The notes under the pieces were generated by a model. The model ran no database searches and had not been told where the DNA came from. It saw only the letters and a program-made list of their open reading frames with translations. Positions 47,535 through 58,414 of a DNA stretch of 64,000 bases are shown here, one piece after another. Positions within the stretch are counted from its first letter, which is position 1; each line of letters begins with the position of its first letter. Where the stretch lies: assembly GCA_001466705.2 (NCBI GenBank), contig LATX02000174.1:1-64000 (forward strand), read 5' to 3'. This DNA is from Moniliophthora roreri. Its lineage: Eukaryota > Basidiomycota > Agaricomycetes > Agaricales > Marasmiaceae. The position numbers and the translations under genes are program-made.

Positions 47535-48342
47535 GACGCGTCCCAGTTCCATTTGTCGCGTTCACGTTTGACTTGTTGATTTGACGCGTAGGGGCAGTCG
47601 TGCCGATCCTTGAATGCTGAGAAGATTTGAGTGTCGTAGAATTAGAGTTAGGAGCTTGGGCCCTCCTATATACTGAGTTGGGACCCATTGGGAAGATGAT
47701 GGTGGTAAGGAAGAAAGAAAGAAGCGTAACGTGTGACACCGGGATGGCTTCTTGGGGCCCCACAAGTTGCGACAGCTGCAACACGTGCAATCAACAATCG
47801 ATGGGCTACCGAATAACACGTCCAAGTCGCGAAACGTGTGATAGCGTGTAAAGAGGTCTGGACCTGCCAAAAAAAAAATATTAAGCGCCTTGAGCGATAA
47901 GAGATCTGGATAAGGAAATTGGATCCCATCTAAATCCACCAAAAAGGTTCGACTCACCAGAAAGGAAATATTAGATGACTTGAGCGCTAAAGACTTCCGG
48001 TCCCAGAGGCCAGACACCCACAAGGGGTGGTTACCAGGCAATGTGGGTATGTATTGTCCATGGGTATCAAGAAATACAATGTGTGCTATTGCTACATCTC
48101 AAGAAAGTCCCAAGAAATTGATAAAAGTACATTAACGGCGGCGATTGTTACTATTAGAGCGATCTTTATAGTACTGTCCTAATGCATCTCTAATCTCTGT
48201 ACCGACATACAGAACACAAGCATCCGTAGGCAAGAACTTGCATTTGACATTAAAGTCTATGGTACGTCCCTTAATGTCGGCCTCAAACCCATGCAGATAT
48301 CTGACCCCGTCATAGTACTGTGTTTGAGACAGGGTACACCGG
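47535..48342 (-). pseudogene. Spt5-like/DUF6698 flank, third partial copy ending in a chimeric junction
   Basis: After the n at 47528 comes the DUF6698 5' flank (ATGTTGGACGCGTCCCAGTT), then the Spt5-like 3' part identical to 35110-35815. At 48317 it skips about 60 bases of the gene, continues for about 25 bases (CTGTGTTTGAGACAGGG) and at 48342 switches to the plus-strand Plavaka sequence (ACGGTGAATCACACATAAGC). Two cargo genes that should be kilobases apart are thus fused. Confidence 0.7.
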
Positions 48343-49178
48343 ACGGTGAATCACACATAAGCGAGAATGAGGTTGCTGTTGGTCCCTTCCAGAACAGCAC
48401 GATATTCCGCTTAATGGACTGGGCGTTGAACCTCTGTAGAGTCGCAAAAGGAGCAGGTGCCAAGATCATTGATCGTTTGGTTCACGAAGTCATTCTTGCA
48501 CCCGAATTCAATTGAGAACACCTCTTGGGATTCCGTTTCCGACAACAAGAGCAAATAATGGATGCATATCGATCTGGAATTCCCGATATCGAGCTACCTC
48601 CTCCTGAGGAGGATGCATCTGAGGACGAAGTATCTCAGCATCCATCTCAGGCGTCCACAGAATCTGCGACGCCATTATTACCATTTGTTGCCAGCGATGA
48701 ATGGCACACCGGTCACGTCGATATTCCCGTGCCATGCGCTAGGTACAAGTGCAAAGAAGACGATGTGAAGATATTCAGGGTGAATGACATCTACTATCGA
48801 AATCCACTCGACGTGATTCAATCTGAATTTGCCGATACTACGTTCTACTCCCTGCATCTCAAGCCGTTCAAGGAGTTCTTCCGACCTTCACCCAATGCAG
48901 ATGTTGAGTGCGTGTATGGAGAACTTCATGTACTATTAGCTAAGTTTATCTTCAGTGTGCGATGCCATGTTTTGAAGATCTTTTCCCCAAATCTCTTGAC
49001 TCTATCGTCCTGGACCTGCTGTTTGATTTTGCTACATGGTGGAGCTACGCCCATCTATGAGTTCATACAGACTCGACTCTTGCCAGCTTTGAAAAGGTTA
49101 CTGGCTACCTTGGTAAATCCTTGAGAACCTTTGCAAAGGCAACCAGGGATTTAAAAACAACCGAGTTGCCTTCCGAAG
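48343..49178 (+). pseudogene. Plavaka transposase, middle region with the catalytic core deleted
   Basis: Encodes VGPFQNSTIFRLMDWALNL, LGFRFRQQEQIMDAYRSGIP, NPLDVIQSEFADTTFYSLHL and KPFKEFFRPSPNADVECVYG, the usual Plavaka pre-core. Near 48933 it jumps to QCAMPCFEDLFPKSLDSIVL and TDSTLASFEKVTGYLG, so the DDE-type catalytic core is missing. A TGA stop sits where the family normally has Arg (HL*VHTDST), consistent with CGA to TGA. It ends at ELPSE by the n at 49179, and the natural continuation is the sequence after the n at 50414. Confidence 0.8.
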
Positions 49179-49179
49179 N

Positions 49180-50345
49180 TCTTTCCTGCGTTTGAACCAC
49201 TGGTTGTACTCTTATGGTCAAGACCCTGCAATAGAGGTGGGAAGTTTCGAAACGTTAATGCCAAGTATTTTGACTGACTGTAATTTAGAGCTTTGAAACA
49301 AAGTTGCAAAGACATCTTCTTGAACGTCTTCTCACTCTAGCACAGTTCGAGTCATTGACGGACAGGGATCTCTCTCGTCTGATCATCGTGAATGACAGAA
49401 TTTTCACTCACAAACGTATGCGATTCAACCACACCTCATACGACATGCGTAAAATACAGGACTTGGTAAATATTCGGCGACACCCAGACGTTATGATTTT
49501 GGCTAGTGAGGAAAGCGCTTGAGAGCAAGGTCATCCTTATCTCTATGGACGGGTGATAGGTATATTTCACCTGCGTGTCCGTAACCTCACATCTTTTTCT
49601 ACCGATCATAAGCCGACGAAGATGCACGTTCTTTGGGTCCGTTGGTACCTCATGGTTGTTCTAATGCTTACCCCGACCCTTTTCTTTGGTCTGCCTCAGC
49701 TGCGTTTCGTGCCATCCTCTGACCCTAACGCTTTTGGTTTTGTGGATCCGGAATCGGTTATACGGGGAGCACACTTGATTCCAGCTTTCAGCGTGGGCGT
49801 TACCGATGAATTACTACCTGAGGATTCCATTGCACGCGTATACGAAAGTTTTCAGGATACGGACTATGTAATCGAGGAAAGGGACTGGAATTACTACAAT
49901 GTGAACATGTAGGTTTTTTATGACTGTTAGCGTTTCCATACTCAATTTTAATTCCTAGATTTGTCGACCGTGACATGTTCATGAGGTACCGAGGTGGAGG
50001 GATTGGTCATTCTACCAGAGATGCCACGCATTTCATGGAGGAAGATGCTCGTCACAGTGATAAGCCTTTGCCCAAGTATAATTCAGATACTGGAGAGTTG
50101 CTTTCGGATGATGAGGAAATGGGTGATGATGGAAGCGAAGGTGATGGTAGTGAAGATGATGCTGATGAAATCGTGTCCCAGTCCTCGGTTGAATCACATC
50201 GAAGTGTTCACGCTGAACCTGAGGATTATGATGACACTGATCCAGAATCGGACGACGCAGATTAATACTCATGTGTATCGTATATGTTTAATAATATCGT
50301 GTATACTCGCCTTGATATTCGCGTGTGGTGTGATTGGTCCGAAAC
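49180..50345 (+). pseudogene. Plavaka transposase C-terminus, copy 1 with anomalous 40 bp block
   Basis: Encodes SFLRLNHWLYSYGQDPAIE, then LQRHLLERLLTLAQFESLTD, RDLSRLIIVNDRIFTHKRM and KMHVLWVRW. Bases 49649-49688 are the non-reversed complement of the sister copy. The text then resumes LPQLRFVPSSDPNAFGFVD, PESVIRGAHLIPAFSVG and FVDRDMFMRYRGGGIGHSTR, with an acidic tail and a stop at 50265. The block FGFVDP..VIRG..LIPAF..FVDRDMFMRY is diagnostic of Plavaka. A TGA also replaces CAA or CGA after LASEESA. Confidence 0.85.
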
Positions 50346-50414
50346 GACCTTAAACTATTAGGGATTTGAATCTTGAACGGTGAGTTACAACTTCATAATT
50401 TATAATACACTCAN

Positions 50415-52040
50415 AACGTCGTCGTGCGCAAATGGAGAAGAGTGGGAACAGCAACGGGAAGGACGATGGTGGATTGCGACCAAAAGGGTTCAACTTGTCT
50501 ACGTTTAAGATGCACGCACTTGGGCACCATGTAAGCAATACCCGCTACTACGGCGTGCCAAGCGGACATGATTCAAAACCGGTAAGTGACTGAATCCATT
50601 ACATGTAGCCTACTCGACTGATTATGATGTTAGTTTGAGCGCGAACATGTTCGTTACAAAAGCTTCTACCCCAACACGAACAAGAATCGATTCGTAGCCC
50701 AAATCGCAAGGCAAGGGCGCAATCAGCGAATGCTTCAACGCTTTAACCTCCGTCAGAAGTATTCGACGGCGAAAAAGGGCAAGAAAAGAACCTATACTGT
50801 CCCCGATTTCGAGCCATTGCCTAGAGATGACCCAGAGAAACGTTATCAAATGGGCCACTCAGAACGCTCTTTCCTGCGTTTGAACCACTGGTTGTACTCT
50901 TATGGTCAAGACCCTGCAATAGAGGTGGGAAGTTTCGAAACGTTAATGCCAAGTATTTTGACTGACTGTAATTTAGGGCTTTGAAACAAAGTTGCAAAGA
51001 CATCTTCTTGAACATCTTCTCACTCCAGTGCAGTTCAAGTCATTGACGGACAGGGATCTCTCTCGTCTGATTATCGTGAATGACAGAATTTTCACTCACA
51101 AACGTATGCGATTCAATCACACCTCATATGACATGTGTAAAATACAGGACTCAGTAAATATTCAGCGACACCCAGACGTTATGATTTTGGCTAGTGAGGA
51201 AAGCACTCAAGAGCAAGGTCATCCTTATCTCTATGGACAGGTGATAGGTATATTTCACCTATGTGTCCGTAACCTCACATCTTTTTCTACCGATTATAAG
51301 CCGATGAAGATGCATGTTCTTTGGGTCCGTTAGTATGAGTACCAACAAGATTATGAATGGGGCTGGGAAAAGAAACGTCTGCCTCAGCTGCGTTTCGTGC
51401 CATCCTCTGACCCTAACGCTTTTGGTTTTGTGGATCCAGAATCGGTTATACGGGGAGCACACTTGATTCCAGCTTTCAGCGTGGGCGTTACCGATGAATT
51501 ACTACCTGAGGATTCCATTGCACGCGTATACGAAAGTTTTCAGGATACGGACTATGTAATCGAGGAAAGGGACTGGAATTACTACAATGTGAACATGTAG
51601 GTTTTTTATGACTGTTAGCGTTTCCATACTCAATTTTAATTCCTAGATTTGTCGACCGTGACATGTTCATGAGGTACCGAGGTGGAGGGATCGGTCATTC
51701 TACCAGGGATGCCACGCGTTTCATGGAGGAAGATGCTCGTCACGGTGATAAGCCTTTGCCCAAGTATAATTCAGATACCGGAGAGTTGCTTTCGGATGAT
51801 GAGGAAATGGGTGACGATGGAAGCGAAGGTGATGGTAGTGAAGATGATGCTGATGAAATCGTGTCCCAGTCCTCGGTTGAATCACATCGAAGTGTTCACG
51901 CTGAACCTGAGGATTATGATGACACTGATCCAGAATCGGACGACGCAGATTAATACTCATGTGTATCGTATATGTTTAATAATATCGTGTATACTCGCCT
52001 TGATATTCGCGTGTGGTGTGATTGGTCCGAAACGACCTTA
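50415..52040 (+). pseudogene. Plavaka transposase C-terminal half, copy 2
   Basis: Begins after an n with RRRAQMEKSGNSNG, FNLSTFKMHALGHHVSNTR and, past an intron, FEREHVRYKSFYPNTNKNRF, then SERSFLRLNHWLYSYGQ. It continues collinearly with copy 1 through VRxYEYQQDYEWGWEKKRL (TAG where Trp is expected) to FVDRDMFMRYRGGGIGHSTR and the acidic tail, with a stop at 51953. Apart from that stop and CpG transitions it is the better preserved copy. The GIY-YIG gene follows on the same strand. Confidence 0.85.
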
Positions 52041-52532
52041 AACTATTAGGGATTTGAATCTTGAACAGTGAGTTACAACTTCATAATTTATAATACACTC
52101 ACTCAAACACTGGCTAGCATTTGTGTGGTCCGAAATGACCCTAAACTATGTTTTTCCCATTGAGATGACTATTCCCGACAATAAGCGCCCATAAACACTC
52201 ACCTCTGTGGTCCCAAATGATTTTTTCGTTGTTATCGGATAATAAACGCCAATAATATGGGTGCTTATTATCCGAAATAACTTTTTAGTCATTCCGGACG
52301 TTAAGCACCCATAAGCGCCCACAAGCGCTCAAGAGCGATCAAGCAAATGAAAGTTATACGCCAGAACATACGCGATCACAAAATCGATCTACACGACATA
52401 CCCCGATGACACCAAATTCGTGATCTACGCCCCAGAAAACCCCTAGACCGAATTTTCTTTGCTTTGTGAACGCGTTGAATGCGTCGTTGGGGGCTGCGTA
52501 GGTTCGTTTGGTATCATTTGTGGTACCTGAAA

Positions 52533-53206
52533 ATGCGCCGCCCGCCCTTTGCCCGCCCTTTCCTTTACACCGCGACGACTCACCCGCTCTCCGCACTCGA
52601 TCTCGTTCGATATCTGACGGATCTTCGAGATGTTCGCTATTTCAACGTCCTGGGTAAGTCCTTTCTCTTTTCTGAGCATTTTTCTTACTGATGGCTTGTA
52701 GATGGTAACTGCCTCCATCAAACTCGAGGCTACGTTCTTCAAATCGTTCAGTTTGTTCGACAAACGCGGCGACATCTACGCTTTTCGTATCGTTGACGAC
52801 GAAGACCCCCAATATCTATTCAAAGTTGGACGAACAAGCCGGCCACTGGAGGAGAGGATGATTGAATGGGATCGACAGTGCCCGAGCAAGGTACATATCT
52901 GGCACGAGGGTATACTAGTGGCTCATAGCCATCGCGTTGGTGAGTTTTTTTCGCATTTTCCATCTTCAACGCGCTAACTCGAACCCTAGAGCGTCTAGTT
53001 CATCTCGAACTGATGGCTCGTGGGTACGAAAGGGTCATTGAAATGTGCCCCGACTGTAAGTTTTTCTTCTCCGCCTTCGATTCGCGTACTGATAGGTTTT
53101 AGGCGGGAAAAAACATCAAGAAATCTTTCGTCTCCCGAGCCCGGATGCTTGGGAGACGGTAATCAAGCCTTTGATTCACGAGGTGAACGGGAGGGTGGAG
53201 AGATAG
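52533..53206 (+). CDS. GIY-YIG nuclease-like protein (T5orf172/DUF1766 type), copy 2
   Basis: The conserved exon (52702-52939) encodes GDIYAFRIVDDEDPQYLFKV and GRTSRPLEERMIEWDRQCPS. Exon 52990-53055 gives ERLVHLELMARGYERVIEMC and exon 53103-53206 gives CGKKHQEIFRLPSPDAWETV, ending GRVER. This matches the fungal GIY-YIG subfamily: FKVGRT, the Arg of the central helix, ERLVHLEL and CPDCGKKHQEIF (Cys pair). GIY-YIG enzymes nick DNA; here the role in the element is unknown. The upstream exon may start at 52533 (MRRPPFARPF), but its frame does not join cleanly, so the start is uncertain. Confidence 0.75.
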
Positions 53207-53329
53207 ATGTAGTTTATCGTACATTCTTGTTGCTATCTTGTCACTTTGTATGCTTTTTCGTTATCGAATTGCTTGACCTGCTAATTGACTTTCTTAAATT
53301 GTATTCGATTATCATATCCTGGCCTCATT

Positions 53330-53560
53330 AGATTGCAGTATAATGTATTATAATAGCGCCGTCCCATTTTATTACATTTTAATGGATTATAATAGTGTTG
53401 CTTTATTTTAACGTATTATAATGGATTATAATAATGTCGCTTTATTTTAATGTATTATAATGGATTATAATAGCGTCGTTTTATTTTATTGTATTATAAT
53501 GGATTAAAATCACTAAAATACATTATAATCCATTATATTTAGGTGTCCATTTCGCTGATG
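53330..53560. repeat. Right end of the Plavaka-class element
   Basis: Tandem ATTATAATGGATTATAATAG-type units with TATTTTAATGTATTATAATG variants, ending TTTAGGTGTCCATTTCGCTG ATG, the inverted form of the left end at 32281. It follows the GIY-YIG gene directly. The array differs in unit sequence from the left array but shares the TTATAATG core. Confidence 0.75.
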
Positions 53561-53682
53561 GATGTGCAAGGTACCTCAGCTGGTTGTAGAGCTTTTCGTC
53601 AGTGTACTGCAATCCAAGGGACAGTCAGCAGAGATGTAGGACGATCTGGATTCAAAAACACGCCTCAAATGCAACTGTCGCT

Positions 53683-54707
53683 TTACAGCAAACATGAACA
53701 TCTTCGGCTGTACACACCCATCATACGCGTATGGAGCCCACAAGTCTGATCACCGCAAATCGTCCAGCCTTTGTAGAGCTGTGAGATATGTTTTCTGATT
53801 TGAGACTCAAGTTGCATCTGTAGACTTCCTATACTGAGAGGCTTCTTGCACAAAGGACACAAGCGACCACTAAGATGGAGACAGCAAGTCTGCATGACTT
53901 GGTCAGCATGATATCCGTTCAAATGTACAAGAGGATACACTTCACAGTCAATGATAGGAGCAAAGGACCACTGTCCATTGCAAGAACAACATTGAACCAG
54001 GAATGAGTCGGCATCCTTGTATTGTTGAGCATCAGAGTTGAGAATCCATACTGAAGAATGCTTTCTCCTCTGCCGATGTAGACATTGTGCTTCGGTAACG
54101 GTTAGGGTCAAGGCATAGGAAAATCGTCAGTTGTATGCATACGGCAAGTCATGCAAAACATACCAAGGCGCTCTACTAAACACAGACAGTCTGTACCCTC
54201 AATAGGTTCACACAAACACTCTATCGGAGGAAAAATCTGCTGCGACAGATAGTACTCATAGTCTGAATACCACGTCATAAGTCCACAGCAACGAGACACC
54301 AAGATTGTTACATACCTATCTTGTGATCAGAGTCTGCTTTGCGAAGCTCATCCCGATGTCTTGCCCTATCAGCTTGGGCTGTTTTTGCAGTTTCCTCTCT
54401 CTCGGGTAGACAGAAAACATATAGAATGATGTCCCCAGCATGAGCATTGCCACCTCTGGCTTTCAGTTTAAGGTCAACTTGGACATGAGATTGACTATCA
54501 CTTTTGGGGTAATCCTTAGGGTTTTTACCGAGACGCTATCCCAACATCTTGAGCGTTGAGTAGCGTACAAAGGATGTCAATACTGACCTTGAAAATGATG
54601 GAATCGTCCAACTTGATCTGACCAGCTGAACATTCTGCCTGACAGAAAAATTCTACTGCATATTCACAGGAAATTGTTCTCATAAAACCTCTAACTTGTC
54701 TGTCCAT
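53683..54707 (-). pseudogene. DNA polymerase alpha catalytic subunit, C-terminal fragment
   Basis: Read leftward: QIKLDDSIIFK, intron, RLGKNPKDYPKSDSQSHVQV, DLKLKARGGNAHAGDIILYV, REETAKTAQADRARHRDEL, then DYEYYLSQQIFPPIECLCEP, IEGTDCLCLVERLG, SDAQQYKDADSFLVQCCSC and the second Cys cluster GRLCPLCKKPLSIGS, ending QIRKHISQLYKGWTICGD, CGLHTRMMGVYSRRC. This is the end of the polymerase fold and the zinc-binding C-terminal domain that contacts the B subunit. The catalytic palm is absent upstream and introns are retained, so it is a DNA-level fragment copy. A second piece lies at 60636-60985. Confidence 0.85.
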
Positions 54708-54989
54708 ACAATCACGGTACCCTCTCCTACCAACTTGTCTTCGAAGTGGGCTACGTTCATAGCAATGACAGCCACGGCAAACGGTGGTAGGGAGAACCTT
54801 CTTGCTTTAAGCGCTACTATGCCTAGTATCCCTCGATCAGGTTTATTGTGCAACTTTTTAACTAAATTTTGGGGAGCTGCAAAGGCACAGGCTATTGGAC
54901 ACAATGAGGCAGTCAGCATGGAACACGGTGGAGAAGCTCAGGTACGTCGAGTGCCTGTGAAGGCATCTGAATCTTGTTTGTCCCTGTAG

Positions 54990-57900
54990 ATAGTTGGATT
55001 GGTTGAATAGGGAGCCGATAGAGTTGAATGCATGTACGAATAAAGCAAGCTAGTACTGCCGTCGTGGTGGTGGGAGAGTCAGAGGTCACAAACTCTGACT
55101 CGTGCGTCCTCCAGCGTTCAAGGCTCTCCTATTTCCTCTTCTGACCTTTCCATCTCACAATGTTTGTAAGCACAGCTTTTCTCATTTAATATTTCAAGAT
55201 CTGACTATATCTTCATTTCATTAGCAGTATGACCCCCGACCCCCAAAACTGGTTTTACAAGGTTGGCCCAAGTCCAAGCCCATCTGCCGCACGCAACGGA
55301 GAGAAGGAAGAAAGTGCACAACTGAAATCTGCTCTTTCCCCAAGCTATCATGGGTACCACAATTGCCCTTCTCCCACTCATCCACATCAGTAGAAAAACT
55401 CTAGCCATCCTCGCAGAACGTCACGGTTTCCTCATCAGTGACTGAGCTTCAACAGTCATTTGAGTGAAGAATCGGACTGCACCATGTTACAAAACATTTG
55501 ACATTTTCACTTCACAGACACTACTTTTCCTTATTTGTCCTATAAGCGCTGACTTTATGCTTACATTTATGCTATCCATTTACATCTGGACATATACACC
55601 TTCCTAGCTCCCTTCTTCCTTTATGTTCCCCTTTCGTATTTAAGAAGTCATCATTATGACTTCATTATTCTGTTTGTCTCTGTTCTTTCCTAACTTATGA
55701 CATCATTGCAATGACTTCACTTGAGGATCATCCTGACATCTTCTCTGACATCAACAACGATGTCATGTTCCTTATTTATGATTTCATCGACATTCCTTCA
55801 TGTTCTCTTGCTTTCTACTTGTTTATTAAACAACAATGTTGATCTAGCAGCTTGTATGCAAACTAATAGCTACAATCGTTGTATAAGTAGATAGTTTCCA
55901 GGTCTAAGCTACTTCAGCTTGACCTGGTTTAATCCACATTGGATATCTTGCTCTTCATCAACTGAATCATCTGAACCTTAGCAAAAACTCGAACTTGATC
56001 TTCGCGCTTAACTCTGCTATGTCATAGTGGTTGTTGAGTTGTTGTCGTTGCTGCGCAAGTAATGTAACACACCATACTGAGGTATTTCGATTGATTCGGA
56101 TGGTCACGCATCACAGAGCTCAAAATTTCCGAATATTTTTGGATGGTCACAGGTCACGGAGAGTCCATCCGAATAGGCTCAGACTGTGACCACCAAAAAA
56201 ACTTCCAAATTTGGCAGTTTTAGGTTGATTTTGGGTGCTAAAATCTGAAAAATCTTCGGTGGTCATGGACCGCCAGGCCTCCATCTGAATGGTTGAGTCC
56301 GGATGGACAAGTCACAGGTCACAGGCCATCTGAATCAATCAAAATACCCCAGTATACCCCTCCCACAGAAGATGCTTCTTGCAAGAGGCTCAATTCTCCG
56401 GAACATCATCTTCATCTCTGAAAGATCGACAACTCTCAATGCAGAAACTACCTCACGATTCTTACCTCCATTTTCCTGTCCAAAATCGACCTCAACTGCG
56501 ATAGATGCTTAGCATAGCCAAGGCTCAAGTCTGCGAAGTATCCTCCAGTTTTCATGGGGTCGCTTGTCTCACTCTACACCCTCCACAAAAAGGGGCGCAG
56601 CAGCAGGCAGCGAAAGCTCAGGTTCTCGCTTCACCTCACCACCGACACATTCACCCAGCAAGCTGCCTTGCTTGGCTCTGATGCTTCATTTTGGAATGAG
56701 TTGCTTGTTGTTTTCCTGCAATCCTGCTTGCAGCATGAAGAGTAGGAACATGCTTTGTGCTGCCCCTTCTTTCACCAGTCACTATGTACAACAAGGCCAG
56801 AGAGTGTTTCCCATAGCTACAACCAATGGTGTCAGAGTGTTCCAATGGATGCTCAACTGTCTGATTTGCCTATTGAATCAGGCTCTTGGTGCCAAACAAG
56901 GTTTTTGAGCTCGTAAGGAGAAGATGGAGGCCTTTGGCTGCAGTGATTGCTGCTGTAAAAGCTTTGTGGAGGAACCGGCACGCCACCAACCCTCTGACTT
57001 GGTGATACCATGACGAGTGGTGGCAGGGAATAATCTTTTTGTGAGCGCTACTAGAATGTGGGTAACTGCAGAGGTGCAGGTCATTGGGCATATTAAGGGT
57101 GGGTAGTGTGGAACACAGTGGACACTGGAGGTTCAAGGACATTGATGGATGTTTTGATTCAAGTCATGCCCTTTCTCTTTCCTCTTCCTCTTGTTCATTT
57201 ATACTCGTTTCTCTCATTCTTTCATTCATCATGGACAACATCATCTGGACTTGGACAATCTTCCGCACATGTATGTATCTCTGACAGGCACATTACCATT
57301 ATTGTACCCCATAGCATCATAGTTTACTTGTTTATATTCATTGTTTTGTACACGATGTATGATATGGAGAAATGTTGGATACTATTCTGTAGGTGCGACT
57401 ACTAGTACAAAAGCGTAAGGTACATTGACTGCAAAAGCATTCGCATTTATGACAGTAGAGTACTGGTTTATTTGTAGAAGCAGCGTGAATGACTCATGGT
57501 TCACAATATCAAGAAAAGTTGGACTCAGACTGGACGAGTTTGCATAGAGGTGTGAGGGAACGTGAATGTGTGAATGCTTGAGGTACCATCCAAAATTGTG
57601 CTTTTGAGGTGGAAGCATGGGTCCTATTGACGCCAGTTCAGTTGGGATTACAACACAACAAGAAACAAAGGCCAAAGACTCACTGGTCGGTGTTGAACAC
57701 AACTAAATCAAGCTGACCCTCAATATCATATCCTAAATCTGGGGATGAGATAAGAAAAAGCACGTCCTGAAACCTTTCTGGAGCATCGAATGGCATAGCA
57801 ATGTTTGTTGACCTCTAACTTCATCTCCTGAATTAAGAAAGCCAAGCATAGACCTTCAACGTATCACTAGTCAGCATCCTGATGCTGGTCTCAGTCTTAG

Positions 57901-58150
57901 CACATGTGAAATGCAAAAGATAATAAGTCACTTTGGGAGATAAATACACGAGCGACTGCGACAACGGTAAAGAAAAGGCCATTCTACAGCACCGCTTGGC
58001 AAGAGGTCTCGAGCCTGAATAGAATCAAAGCAAGATAGAAAAGATGGCGAACCATTGATGACAGTGCATATGGACAGAAGCACTATGGTTCAAGCAGGGA
58101 GGTCAGCATGATATGGGAATGTATAATTGGTAAGAGCTCACTGGCAATTG
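54990..58150. other. Intergenic stretch with one MITE and no recognised gene
   Basis: Scattered short open frames occur on both strands (for example 56564-56908 plus and 57382-57702 minus), without recognisable domains. 55420-55800 repeats TGACTTCA/GACATCA-like words. The only clear element is the small inverted-repeat insertion at 56077-56352. Confidence 0.4.
56077..56352. mobile_element. Tc1/mariner-like MITE, 276 bp
   Basis: Left CTGAGGTATTTCGATTGATT and inverted right CTGGGGTATTTTGATTGATT, flanked on both sides by TA. TA duplications and small size fit Stowaway-type elements. The interior carries repeats of GGATGGTCAC/GTGACC. Confidence 0.7.
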
Positions 58151-58414
58151 GACTAGAAAGTTACCTCTCTCAGACATGATCTACCTTCTTCAAGGATCTT
58201 CCGTAGTCCAAACCATTCAAGTTGCCCATCTGTGCAGTGCTCATCAAAAAAAGTTCCATCTTCATCCATTCTGCACTGTCCTTCAAGTTCTGCGATTATT
58301 GCCCTTAATCCTTCTGCTTGCTCAGCGAGAACCTCTCTCACTGGATCCCTTCGAAGACCTTCATGTTCAAGATCTCCAAGCCTTGATTGATCGGTGCAGA
58401 AAGCCAACTTGAGC

